The position numbers and the translations under genes are program-made. A stretch of 64,000 bases of DNA from Methylopumilus sp947499625 (lineage in GTDB: Bacteria; Pseudomonadota; Gammaproteobacteria; Burkholderiales; Methylophilaceae), in contig OZ248397.1 of the NCBI GenBank assembly GCA_965234475.1, positions 744,001 to 808,000 on the forward strand, given 5' to 3'. The notes under the pieces were generated by a model. The model saw only the letters and a program-made list of their open reading frames with translations. It did no database searches and had not been told where the DNA came from. Below are positions 53,981 to 62,633 of this stretch, piece after piece. Positions within the stretch are counted from its first letter, which is position 1. Each line of letters opens with the position of its first letter.

Positions 53981-54613
53981 ATGTATATTAAAAAAAATAT
54001 TGTCGATCGTAGTTTTATAAAAAAAATTAATGCTTATTTAGATAATGTTAAATATGAAAGTTCTTTATGGATTTTTCCTGGGGAACATCCAACGCTTTAT
54101 AAATTAATAAAAAATAATTTATCAATTACTCCTTTTTTCAAATCAATCCTTAAAAGCAAAGATTGCTACATTGTAATAAGAATGGTTAATAAAAATGATT
54201 CGAAGAGGTCGTTAGAAGCACATTTTGACAATTACACTAGAACATTTTTTATACCACTCAAAATTCCTAAAGACACTACCAATTCAAAAAAAGAGGATTT
54301 ACAAGGAAATTTATATTTATGGGAAAAAGCAAGGTCGATGCCGCAAAATCTAATAGTTCATATTATTACGAAATTAACACTTCAAAATAAATATGTATCA
54401 AAAATTATTATGTACGTATTCACACAAAAATTTAAGAAGATAAATATGGAAATTGGTGATTTATTGTATTTTAATGGATTTACAACTTTTCACTACAACG
54501 CTTTAGTGTCCGCTGAGCATAGATCTCTTGTTATTCACACTGATATGCCATTTAGTCAAAATACAATAATGCGCTGGATCGATCTATATTCTCGCTATAG
54601 AGTTAAAAAATAG
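53981..54613 (+). CDS. HxD-motif protein, possible 2-oxoglutarate/Fe(II) dioxygenase-like
   Basis: A 210-residue protein. A His-Phe-Asp (LEAHFDNYTRTFFIPLKI) and a later His in FNGFTTFHYNAL with an Arg in AEHRSLVIH about 14 residues further fit the H-x-D...H...R pattern of 2OG-dependent dioxygenases. The surrounding strands are consistent with a jelly-roll fold. The substrate is unknown; sugar or lipid hydroxylation is possible. Its stop lies inside the probable upstream extension of the GtrA-like gene (frame -1). Confidence 0.5.
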   Translation: MYIKKNIVDRSFIKKINAYLDNVKYESSLWIFPGEHPTLYKLIKNNLSITPFFKSILKSKDCYIVIRMVNKNDSKRSLEAHFDNYTRTFFIPLKIPKDTTNSKKEDLQGNLYLWEKARSMPQNLIVHIITKLTLQNKYVSKIIMYVFTQKFKKINMEIGDLLYFNGFTTFHYNALVSAEHRSLVIHTDMPFSQNTIMRWIDLYSRYRVKK

Positions 54614-54642
54614 TACAATTTATATTATTTCTAATTAATGGA

Positions 54643-54984
54643 TTGGTGTTAGGACTCTTTACATTAATCCTTCAATTCATAATTGACTTGAAGTTGCAGA
54701 AATTTTTTTTATTTCATCAATTAATTGCTTCAATATTAACAATCACGCCTTTTATATTAATAAATTTTATATCGCAAAGAAAATTTATCTTTAAAAGAAA
54801 TGGATCCCTTGTAAAATTTATATTAAGTAGTATTTTTATTATGTTAATGATTAGCATTACGAGCGAAATCTTTAATAAATATAGCTTCTTTAATTTTTAT
54901 GGATTTAATTTAAGTTTTGCCTTCGCGGCCCTTATTAATTCCCCACTCTCTTTTTTAATCAAAAAAAATATTATTTTTTCTTAA
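54643..54984 (+). CDS. GtrA-like membrane protein (start uncertain)
   Basis: A 113-residue protein with four hydrophobic segments and the NFISQRKFIFK signature of the GtrA family, which helps move polyprenyl-phosphate sugars across the membrane. The first standard start is TTG at 54643, but this cuts the first helix. The same frame is open from 54607 and encodes the fitting VQFILFLINGL before it, with no ATG, GTG or TTG. An ATA or ATT start, or a -1 shift from the upstream gene on the A6 run at 54605-54610, would restore the helix. It overlaps the convergent methyltransferase gene by 14 bp. Confidence 0.7.
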   Translation: MVLGLFTLILQFIIDLKLQKFFLFHQLIASILTITPFILINFISQRKFIFKRNGSLVKFILSSIFIMLMISITSEIFNKYSFFNFYGFNLSFAFAALINSPLSFLIKKNIIFS

Positions 54985-55789
54985 TAGTTTTTTTTAGAAT
55001 AACTGTAATTTGATGTAAAGTCCAGAATTTAGCTACAGACGATAAAGTAATTTCGAGTATTTTTACGAAAAAAAATAAGAATGAAGGCAAAATTTGACGA
55101 AAATTTAATCCTCCAGTTAAAAAATAGCGTAATCCGTTCGTTACATATTCTTGGTGTTTTATCTCAAGATTATTTCCATATTTACTCTTAAATAACTTAA
55201 GGTCTCTCTTGAATACTATATAAGCAAGGGCCTGATTGGCTCCTGAAAGCGGTCCTGTAATTGATTTATTGTACCAATTATCTTGCTTGGTATCGAAAAT
55301 TTCAGATTTATGCATAAATTTATGAACAAATGCTGAAAAAAAACCTTCATGCGGCTCAATAAGAATACAACCGCCACCTGGTTTTAAAACTCGGCTTATT
55401 TCTCTTAAAAACATATCTGGATTTTCTAAATGATGAAAAACATTAATTGCATAAATACAACTCAAAGAGTTGCTTTTAATTTTCATTTTTTGTGCATTAA
55501 TATATTTCTCAATATTCTGGCCACTTCGAACATCAGTTGTAATTAAATTGGGATGGTTAGATTTGAAAAAGCCGACGCCACTACCTAGTTCTATTTCATC
55601 TCCAGAAGATGTTACGAAATTTTTATTACATCTAAGCATTGCATCATAAAAATCATTAAAAACTTTTTTTAATTGTTTTTTTTCGTGAAGAATTTTTGAA
55701 TGAATTGCTAATAATTTAGGATCGTTTACAGATAAATTTCTTAATCTTGGGTCATATAAAAGACTTCTAAATATTTTTATAAATATCAT
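54971..55789 (-). CDS. SAM-dependent methyltransferase (type 11)
   Basis: A 272-residue class I methyltransferase. Motif I is EIELGSGVGFFKS, motif II-III is SNSLSCIYAINVFHHLENPDMFL and motif IV region ISRVLKPGGGCILIEPHEG. The C-terminal hydrophobic patch (FLFFFVKILEI) suggests membrane association. It follows the DPM1-like transferase with a 1-bp overlap. It probably methylates a sugar or lipid carrier in the glycan pathway; the acceptor is unknown. Confidence 0.75.
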   Translation of the reverse strand: MIFIKIFRSLLYDPRLRNLSVNDPKLLAIHSKILHEKKQLKKVFNDFYDAMLRCNKNFVTSSGDEIELGSGVGFFKSNHPNLITTDVRSGQNIEKYINAQKMKIKSNSLSCIYAINVFHHLENPDMFLREISRVLKPGGGCILIEPHEGFFSAFVHKFMHKSEIFDTKQDNWYNKSITGPLSGANQALAYIVFKRDLKLFKSKYGNNLEIKHQEYVTNGLRYFLTGGLNFRQILPSFLFFFVKILEITLSSVAKFWTLHQITVILKKTIKKK

Positions 55790-56745
55790 TAGTTTTTTCT
55801 ATTTTTTGAAAGGTCCATAATTCTGAGTTCAAAATTAATTTGATTTTGATGTCTTATAGAATCAAGAACTATTCCTATGCCCAGAAAAACCATCGATAAA
55901 ATCATGAGCGATGCTGACAGAACTGCTAAAGGCACATGGAGAACAATATTAGTATAAATATACTCATATATAACAGGCATTGCAGAAAAAATACTTAATG
56001 TGAAAAAAAAGGTAGAAATAGAAGTGAAGAAAAATAGTGGCTTATAAAATCGCAATGCTTGAATGATAATAAGCAAAACCATAAATCCATCTCTAAAAGT
56101 ATTTAGCTTTGAAGTACTTCCTAGCGGTCTTTCCTTGTAGGGAATTGGCACCTCTTTAATCCTAAATCCTTTATCAAGAGCAAAAAGCGTTATATCAGTT
56201 TCAATCTCGAATCCACTAACTAAAATAGGGTAATTTTCAATAAAATCTCGGCTGATTGATCGATAGCCACTCATAACGTCATTAAGGTTTGATTTAAAAA
56301 AAAAATTGACGAATGAATTAATAATGAAATTTCCAAAATTATGAAATGGTCTTTTATTAGTTTTTTTATAAAATCCTAATGAATGTCTGTCTCCTATGAC
56401 CATATCTACAGTACCGCTGAGGATTGGATCAATTAACTTATATACATCACTAGCTGAATAAGTCATATCCGCATCTGAAACAATATAAATATCTGCATCT
56501 ATCTCAAAAAAAGCCTTGCGAAGAGCATTTGCCTTTCCTTGCTTTGGCTCATTCAGAAGAAAAGCTCTGTTTTGTAGCTTTTGATCAATGAAGGACTGCA
56601 ATGCAGCATTGGAAGTTTTATCTCTTGAATTGTTATCAACAACAACAATTTTTGCCTTCGGGAGGGCTATTGAAAAAGAACGGATTGTTTCTGCAATGGT
56701 AATCTCTTCGTTAAAAGCCGGTAGAATTACTGCGAGAGTAGTCAT
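55789..56745 (-). CDS. DPM1-like family 2 glycosyltransferase with C-terminal membrane helices
   Basis: A 318-residue transferase. TLAVILPAFNEEITIAETI and the donor loop VVVDNNSRDKT begin the GT-A domain, DADIYIVSDADMTY holds the metal-binding DAD, and the C-terminus has two membrane helices (residues ~235-255 and ~270-290). Enzymes of this type charge polyprenyl phosphate with a sugar. Together with GtrA and GT-C-like proteins nearby, it can supply a lipid-linked donor. Confidence 0.82.
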   Translation of the reverse strand: MTTLAVILPAFNEEITIAETIRSFSIALPKAKIVVVDNNSRDKTSNAALQSFIDQKLQNRAFLLNEPKQGKANALRKAFFEIDADIYIVSDADMTYSASDVYKLIDPILSGTVDMVIGDRHSLGFYKKTNKRPFHNFGNFIINSFVNFFFKSNLNDVMSGYRSISRDFIENYPILVSGFEIETDITLFALDKGFRIKEVPIPYKERPLGSTSKLNTFRDGFMVLLIIIQALRFYKPLFFFTSISTFFFTLSIFSAMPVIYEYIYTNIVLHVPLAVLSASLMILSMVFLGIGIVLDSIRHQNQINFELRIMDLSKNRKN

Positions 56746-56831
56746 TGTTATAAGTTAGTAACTATCAAAAAATAACTTTAACATAAGTAAAAAATAAATC
56801 GTCAAATTTTAATCATTTAAGTATATTTACG

Positions 56832-57770
56832 CTAATTTAGATTGTTATAAATTATTTCTTTGAAATTTTTTAAACTATTTAAAAATAATATTTCGTGTGT
56901 TTCAGAAAGTGAAAGTAAATGAGCCTTTCTTAATTTTATTTTTTTCTTTTCTAATGTAACTATATTTAATATTGATATTGCTCTTCCCCTAAAATGCAGA
57001 AGACTCGTAGAACTAACGCCCACTGCAAAGGCAAAATCCATATCAAGTAGCTCTACAGGGAGAAATGGATCAATATTTTCTGCAAGGGGATGTTTTATAT
57101 TTAAGCGTGCCCTCGCAGATGGATGGTCTTTAATAAAGCACTTATAATTCAGTTTACAAGCTAAATTAATCATATCTGAATAAATTTTAATTAATTTTTT
57201 ATCAGAGATAGCATCGCGTCCAGCTAAAAATATAATTTTTTTGCTATATTTACTACGCTTGTATGGTCTAGAAAATATTTTTCTAGACTCATAAATCGAA
57301 TGGCATTTAATGCTAAATGGATATTTTATCGAAGTAAGTGCAATAAATCTACCAGAATTATTATCTTTATACCCTTTGTAATAATTAAAGCTTTCTTCCA
57401 TATGAAAAAGTTTCAGAAAAATTTTAATTAGAAAAGGAAGCTCGTAAATACAATTACGACTTACCTCAAAACCATTCATGGTTACTTGCGGATAAAAATG
57501 CCCCTTAGGATGAAGTATTTTAACTAAAATGTCAAATATGGTTTGACAGCATTCGTGAAAAAAAACAATCCTCATTTTAGTAAAATGAGTTTTTAGCATC
57601 ACAGAAATAAGTCGAAAATAAAGATGATACGAGTTTAAACTTTCTACAATAGAAATGTAAGGATATTTACTTTTTAAGAAGGCATATGATTTTAAAAGTG
57701 ATTCACTGGATAGTACAATATGAGTAACATTCCAAAGAGGAATCATTTCATTAAGAATAGCAATAGGCAA
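56832..57770 (-). CDS. Sialyltransferase-like glycosyltransferase (GT52/polysialyltransferase-type)
   Basis: A 312-residue protein. The bacterial sialyltransferase HP motif appears as KDHPSARARL and the downstream Ser-Ser/Thr motif as GVSSTSLLHF, with EESFNYY in between. These fit GT52 and related GT-B enzymes that use CMP-activated nine-carbon sugars, which agrees with the pseudaminic-acid genes nearby. The first standard start is TTG at 57770, but the frame is open upstream for 20 codons and encodes the more typical IAYVSSTLPIAIL segment, so the true start may be non-standard (ATT at 57791) or lie in the MTase tail. Confidence 0.6.
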   Translation of the reverse strand: MPIAILNEMIPLWNVTHIVLSSESLLKSYAFLKSKYPYISIVESLNSYHLYFRLISVMLKTHFTKMRIVFFHECCQTIFDILVKILHPKGHFYPQVTMNGFEVSRNCIYELPFLIKIFLKLFHMEESFNYYKGYKDNNSGRFIALTSIKYPFSIKCHSIYESRKIFSRPYKRSKYSKKIIFLAGRDAISDKKLIKIYSDMINLACKLNYKCFIKDHPSARARLNIKHPLAENIDPFLPVELLDMDFAFAVGVSSTSLLHFRGRAISILNIVTLEKKKIKLRKAHLLSLSETHEILFLNSLKNFKEIIYNNLN

Positions 57771-57823
57771 GGTTGAACTAACATAAGCAATTGTAGATTC
57801 TTGTTTACGGAGGGAAGATAAAA

Positions 57824-58483
57824 TTATTTTTGCCCTTTTAAATTCAAACTAATTGATCTCTTTGTGATTTTAGTTTTAATTTTTGCATTAGACCAATCAC
57901 CTAAATTACCGCCAAAATCTTCCCAGGTATCCCATTCAGCAATATTTTTAAAACCACATTTTTTTAGAAGCGCAGTTAAGGTACTCTTATTATAAACAGA
58001 TTTATGAAAATTATACTCATAATCCTGGCCGCCAAACAAAGGTCCGCTTATAGATGATAAATCTTTTTTATTATCTAAATAAATTCTTACCATAGAATCA
58101 AATGATGGGACTGAAATTCTAATTAATCCCCTATGATTTAATTTATCATGAAGCTGTATTAATAAATTTTCTGCCTCTATAAAAGAAAAATGCTCTAACA
58201 CATGACACATATAAATTTCTTCTATGCTACCCGGGGTAAATTGTTTTAAATGAAAATCTTTCTGAAATAAATGCGTATGGGAATAGTTACGAACATCAAT
58301 ATTTATCCATCCTTGAAGATTAATTGGCCCTGAACCAAGATGGACTTTTAAACCTTTTTTTTCAATTTTAGTGTAAATAGGAAGAGGTTTTGAAAAGTTT
58401 TTAAAGGTATAAATTTGCGACTTAATAAATTTTATACTAAAAATTAAAAAACATTTTATTATTTTTTTAATATTTTTTAACAT
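57824..58483 (-). CDS. SAM-dependent methyltransferase-like protein
   Basis: A 219-residue protein with LKVHLGSGPINLQGWINIDV (motif I), EEIYMCHVLEHFS and LNHRGLIRISVPSFDSMV, the pattern of methyltransferases in sugar loci that often act with glycosyltransferases. It starts 1 bp after the stop of the 504-residue protein gene, with an N-terminal basic hydrophobic stretch (residues ~3-30) that could anchor it to the membrane. Its substrate is unknown. Confidence 0.75.
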   Translation of the reverse strand: MLKNIKKIIKCFLIFSIKFIKSQIYTFKNFSKPLPIYTKIEKKGLKVHLGSGPINLQGWINIDVRNYSHTHLFQKDFHLKQFTPGSIEEIYMCHVLEHFSFIEAENLLIQLHDKLNHRGLIRISVPSFDSMVRIYLDNKKDLSSISGPLFGGQDYEYNFHKSVYNKSTLTALLKKCGFKNIAEWDTWEDFGGNLGDWSNAKIKTKITKRSISLNLKGQK

Positions 58484-58484
58484 C

Positions 58485-59999
58485 CTACAAGACCCTTTTG
58501 TTTATTTTTTTTAATAAAGATTCAATTTCATTCTTCCACAGGGCTTTGTCTTTAGCTCCATTTAAATTAAAATTTGTACCGATGCCCGGCAAATTAATGA
58601 TTGACTTGTTATTTAAGCTCTTTTCGAGAAATTTAAATGCTTTCCTAGCAAGAATTGGGTCAGGAGTAACCCACTCAGACCTTAATGTTGAAAGAGATTT
58701 AATTTCAGAAAGTTGAATGGTGCCAGGTAGATTTTTCCACCAAGGAGTTCCTGTATAAATAGTATGGAGCCCATTAAGTGACCTCTCTAGTGCAACAGTT
58801 CCTGAAATGGTTACAGGCATAAAAGTTTTAATAAGTGGATTAGAAATTGAAATTGAAATTGAAAAATTATTTGGCATAAAAATACAGCCTATTTTTTTTA
58901 ACTGTTCAAAATACGCTTTTGAACGATTTATTGCGACTTTTGTCATTTGATAATTTTTTTTATTTTTAACTGTACCTGCATAATGATTAATTGAGTATAA
59001 ATAGCTTGCCCAATGCTCTTTATACAAAATAATTTCCTTGTACCCTAACTCCCTTAACTTTAAGAGAATGTCAATATGATTTGCAAAATCCCAACCTTCA
59101 GGAAAGCTAGTTGCTTCTGGCTGCAAATGAGCTGCTAAAAGCAGTAAAGGCCGAGTTTTTTTTAGTAGATTTTTTTCAAGATAGGATTGTCCAATAATAT
59201 TTCTATCGAGAAAAGTCAAGGCTTCGCGCTGTTGAAAAATATGATTTATATTTTGTAAAAAATAACTATTATTAAATTTTATAAAAATATTTTCTGAGTT
59301 TTTATAATGCGATCTATTAAATATAAATTTCAAAATGCTTTTTACGCTCAATTTAACTAAATTTCTCAAACTTAATTTAATTATCAAAATCAATGCAAAC
59401 AAAAAGCTCTCGTTATTGCTAGAAATAAAATTATTTTTTGGCTGCATGCCTTTTTTATTGTTTTTTAAAAACTTTATTAATATTTCTTTGTAATTGTAAT
59501 TTGAAATTAATTTGCCAAATAATTTTCTATTAGTAACTGAACTACTCATGTCTATAGGAATTAGGCGGCCAGAAATATTTTCACTATATAGGTATATAAT
59601 CCTTAAATTTTGTTGTTCGCAAGCTAAGTGAAATATTACAGAATCGATATGGTGAGGAATGCTGGTATGCATTATACAATTTTTTATATTTAATTTCTTC
59701 AGTCCCTCAGCTATTTCAATTACTAAAAATAGTGCCTCTCTTATTAATAATTCATACTGATCTCCTTTCCCACACCATCGAGACCAAATTGGAAGCCACT
59801 CTCTTAGTTTTTTAATTATTGCAATTGAGTTATAGCTACGATAGTTACAATTATTTAAAATAAGATTACTTGGTGTAACTGTATTTCTTGACTTTCCATC
59901 TAATAAATGCCAGCCCTTTTCATCAAAAAAAATGATATCTTTTCTTAACCAGCAAACTTCTTTCATTGCTTCGCTATAAAAAAATATTACTGTTTTCAT
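58485..59999 (-). CDS. Capsule/surface-carbohydrate biosynthesis protein (GT-B-like)
   Basis: A 504-residue protein. The C-terminal half has LLLAAHLQPEATSFPEGWDFANH and ILYKEHWASYLYS, close to the LQPE and KEH motifs of proteins annotated as capsular polysaccharide synthesis (KpsC/KpsS and related GT-B). TISGTVALERSLNGL fits the third motif. A short GAAATT hexamer run in the gene encodes Ser-Ile repeats (residue ~385). The first half is poorly conserved and has some hydrophobic stretches. The acceptor is unknown; a transferase for an acidic sugar is a fair guess. Confidence 0.65.
   Translation of the reverse strand: MKTVIFFYSEAMKEVCWLRKDIIFFDEKGWHLLDGKSRNTVTPSNLILNNCNYRSYNSIAIIKKLREWLPIWSRWCGKGDQYELLIREALFLVIEIAEGLKKLNIKNCIMHTSIPHHIDSVIFHLACEQQNLRIIYLYSENISGRLIPIDMSSSVTNRKLFGKLISNYNYKEILIKFLKNNKKGMQPKNNFISSNNESFLFALILIIKLSLRNLVKLSVKSILKFIFNRSHYKNSENIFIKFNNSYFLQNINHIFQQREALTFLDRNIIGQSYLEKNLLKKTRPLLLLAAHLQPEATSFPEGWDFANHIDILLKLRELGYKEIILYKEHWASYLYSINHYAGTVKNKKNYQMTKVAINRSKAYFEQLKKIGCIFMPNNFSISISISNPLIKTFMPVTISGTVALERSLNGLHTIYTGTPWWKNLPGTIQLSEIKSLSTLRSEWVTPDPILARKAFKFLEKSLNNKSIINLPGIGTNFNLNGAKDKALWKNEIESLLKKINKRVL
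58843..58860. repeat. Three GAAATT hexamers in the capsule-type gene
   Basis: Three perfect tandem units followed by GAAAAATT; on the coding strand they encode alternating Ser and Ile. The run keeps frame when units are gained or lost. Confidence 0.6.
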
Positions 60000-60044
60000 A
60001 ATTTTAATGTCTTTATTAAAGTATTTTATTAATCTAAATTAATA

Positions 60045-60818
60045 TCAGATAGTAGTATTCAATCTTACCGGAATTCCTGCTTTTTGCATTGCTAACTTGG
60101 CACCGCCTGGTGTTTGCTCTGTAAAATGAAAAATGCTAGCAGCTGCTACAGCAGAAGCTCCTGCTTGCTTGACTGCATCTATCATATGAATATAATTCCC
60201 TGCACCTCCTGATGCAATTACAGGGATCTTTACAGCGCTTGTAACTTTTTCAATCAGAGGCAAATCGTATCCTTTAAAAGTTCCATCACGATCAATGGAA
60301 GTAATAAGAATTTCACCGACACCCCTATCCTCAACTTCGCGCGCCCAGGAAGTAACTTCAAATCCTGTAGCTTTTTTACCAGCATTACTAAAACATTGCC
60401 ACTCACTATTTAGTGGATCTTTTCGCACGTCTATGCTAGCTACCACACATTGAGAGCCATGTCGCTTAGCGATTTCATTTAATAATGTAGGGTATTGATA
60501 AGACGCGCTATTAATACAAATTTTATCTGCGCCTGAGTTTAAAAGCCTCTGGACTTGTTCAATTTTTTTTATGCCTCCGCCAACAGTAAACGGTACAAAA
60601 CATTGTCGTCCAAAATCTTTAATTGAATCAAAATCGAGATCATTTTCTGATTGATTAGCTAGTATATCTACGAATATTAACTCGTCGACTTCACGCTGAT
60701 TATAAACTTTAATAGCGGGTAAGACAGGCCCAACCCTCCGCCAACTGTCGAAAGCAATACCTTTAACTAAGCCAAATTGCTTCCATAGTAAAGTTGGTAT
60801 TACTCGCACCTTTAACAT
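60045..60818 (-). CDS. HisF-like protein of the pseudaminic-acid amidation set
   Basis: A 257-residue TIM barrel resembling the cyclase subunit of imidazole-glycerol-phosphate synthase. The phosphate-binding loops (VGGGIKKIEQVQRLL, ASGGAGN) are kept, and the second catalytic Asp is at ASIDVRKD. The first catalytic Asp (D11 in Thermotoga HisF) is replaced: the N-terminus reads RVIPTLLWKQFG, with Leu at that place. That loss, and its position after hisH-like and pseA-like genes, argue that it carries ammonia from HisH to the amidotransferase and does not make histidine. Confidence 0.85.
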   Translation of the reverse strand: MLKVRVIPTLLWKQFGLVKGIAFDSWRRVGPVLPAIKVYNQREVDELIFVDILANQSENDLDFDSIKDFGRQCFVPFTVGGGIKKIEQVQRLLNSGADKICINSASYQYPTLLNEIAKRHGSQCVVASIDVRKDPLNSEWQCFSNAGKKATGFEVTSWAREVEDRGVGEILITSIDRDGTFKGYDLPLIEKVTSAVKIPVIASGGAGNYIHMIDAVKQAGASAVAAASIFHFTEQTPGGAKLAMQKAGIPVRLNTTI

Positions 60819-60820
60819 AT

Positions 60821-61456
60821 CTAGCTTTCAATAAAATTTTGCAAAAGCTGAAGCCCTATTTTAGAGCTTTTTTCTGGATGAAACTGAGTACCCCAAATGT
60901 TTTTATATCTAACGGCTGCTGTAATTGAAATATCGTAATCTGTTGTAGCGATTATATGACTTAGATTATCAGGCAAAAAAGCATAACTATGAACAAAATA
61001 AAAATCGGAATTATTTTGAATAGATTTGAATAATTCATCTGATTCATTACATATTTTTACATTATTCCAGCCTACATGAGGAGTGCGAAGATTGCACCCT
61101 AAATTTCGCAAATTCTCTACGTAACCAGGAATCAAATTCAGCCCTAGAGCACCATTTTTGATGCCTCCTAAGCTACCTTCACTGCTTCTGGTTGCTAGAA
61201 GTTGCATGCCCAGGCATATACCTAACAATGATTTATTATTTATTTGTGTATATTCAGATAATGCCTGCGACCATCCGTCTTCATTTAATATCTTTATACA
61301 ATCGGAAAAGTTTCCTACTCCAGGAAGAATTAATTTATCAACTGTATTTATATTAGCGGCTTGGCAAATTGTAATTGGATTTATCTGTAACTCATTTAAT
61401 GAGCTTATTAAAGAACCTACATTTCCCACTCCATAGTCAATTACGCCTATGTTCAT
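60821..61456 (-). CDS. HisH-like glutamine amidotransferase of the pseudaminic-acid set
   Basis: A 211-residue class I glutaminase. The nucleophile Cys is in LGICLGMQLL (residue ~83), and the His-Glu pair of the triad is in WGTQFHPEKSSKIG. It should release ammonia from glutamine for the PseA-like enzyme, whose gene it overlaps by 4 bp. In Campylobacter the same trio (hisF, hisH, pseA) is needed for acetamidino-pseudaminic acid. Confidence 0.85.
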   Translation of the reverse strand: MNIGVIDYGVGNVGSLISSLNELQINPITICQAANINTVDKLILPGVGNFSDCIKILNEDGWSQALSEYTQINNKSLLGICLGMQLLATRSSEGSLGGIKNGALGLNLIPGYVENLRNLGCNLRTPHVGWNNVKICNESDELFKSIQNNSDFYFVHSYAFLPDNLSHIIATTDYDISITAAVRYKNIWGTQFHPEKSSKIGLQLLQNFIES

Positions 61457-62604
61457 TTATTATCGTAATTAATTTTAGTTAAATTGCCATCATAGTCTTT
61501 GATTAAGCTATTAGATGAATCACATTTAAATATCTTTTTATTAGTAAATTTATCACAAACTTTTATAAATTCTTCCATGGTTATATTAAGAGGCTTTAGT
61601 ATATCTTCAAGTTTTTTTCCAAGATACTCATTAGGAAATTTACCATCATGTATTTTCACAATTGAAAGTCCCATTTCTCTAGTTAAACGCCCTCTTCGAA
61701 TATGCATACATACGTGGTCTGTTGTGCGACCAAATCCAAATTTAAGGTATTTAAAATATTCGTGAATTGCAACTTGGTAATTATCTAGGTTTTCATAGCT
61801 AGCCATCGATCCTAAGGTTGGTAATGATGCAGATTCAAAGCCATAGGCTTGTGCAATTAAGAAGTTTGATAATCCATCCCATGGTAAATAATGGCCAAGG
61901 AATAAGCCTGTTACACCAACCCGAGTCAATTCTTCATCATCCGGATAAAAATAAGGAATTAAATTTTTTCTTGATAAATTTTCTTGGCCTATCAAATCAG
62001 AAACGCGCAATCCTAATAATCCACCAAACTCTTCTAGCCAACGACGATCTAGGGAATTATTATCAGCAGCGCTTGCAGGCCCGCCATATTCGTTCTGTGA
62101 ATTTTCACCCCAAATAATTAAGGGCACGTTAAATTGAACAGCAGCTCTTACTGGAATTGTAAAAATACCTACATGCTCTGGCCATGAAATATCCCCAACC
62201 TGAGTTAATCCAATTTTATTTAATTTTGCTCGTACAATTGGATTAGGCGACATTTCTACATAATCTACGCCCAAATGCTTTATATTTTCAATATTTTTTC
62301 TGCCTAATTCCGATAAATCACATGTTGAGGCAGTCACACAAAGCGGATTCATATTTAACTCAAGTATTTTAACCACTTGATATGTACTATCTTTCCCTCC
62401 GCTAACGGGAATAATGCAATCCCAATTATTACCGTCCTTATTTCTATAGCGGTCTAGTATGTTGGCTAGCTCATTTTGACGAGCGGTCCAGTCTATATTT
62501 TTTCTATTTTCGAAGCTTCTACATGCATTACATATTTCTTCGTGATCTAAAAATAAATCTGGCTTTGTAGATGGCATAACACAACGTTTACAATAAGTAA
62601 GCAT
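61453..62604 (-). CDS. pseA: N-acetyl sugar amidotransferase, PseA/WbpG family
   Basis: A 383-residue ATP-dependent amidotransferase. The ATP-pyrophosphatase P-loop is SGGKDSTYQVV (residues ~68-78), and paired cysteines at both ends of the N-terminus (CKRCVMPSTKP and CNACRSF) can bind zinc. Members replace an acetyl oxygen by nitrogen to give an acetamidino sugar. The neighbours pseF and pseC support pseudaminic acid rather than WbpG-type uronic acid, but legionaminic acid (PtmG) is an alternative. Confidence 0.85.
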   Translation of the reverse strand: MLTYCKRCVMPSTKPDLFLDHEEICNACRSFENRKNIDWTARQNELANILDRYRNKDGNNWDCIIPVSGGKDSTYQVVKILELNMNPLCVTASTCDLSELGRKNIENIKHLGVDYVEMSPNPIVRAKLNKIGLTQVGDISWPEHVGIFTIPVRAAVQFNVPLIIWGENSQNEYGGPASAADNNSLDRRWLEEFGGLLGLRVSDLIGQENLSRKNLIPYFYPDDEELTRVGVTGLFLGHYLPWDGLSNFLIAQAYGFESASLPTLGSMASYENLDNYQVAIHEYFKYLKFGFGRTTDHVCMHIRRGRLTREMGLSIVKIHDGKFPNEYLGKKLEDILKPLNITMEEFIKVCDKFTNKKIFKCDSSNSLIKDYDGNLTKINYDNK

Positions 62605-62633
62605 ACTTAGAACCTTTAAATAATTTCAATTCT

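Noticed and set aside
54970..54984. Overlap of the GtrA-like and methyltransferase gene ends as a sign of truncation
   Set aside because: Both proteins reach their usual C-termini and 4-14 bp tail overlaps are common throughout this window.
60045..61456. hisF and hisH as part of histidine biosynthesis
   Set aside because: They lie between sugar-amidation genes, no other his gene is adjacent, and the HisF-like protein lacks the first catalytic Asp.
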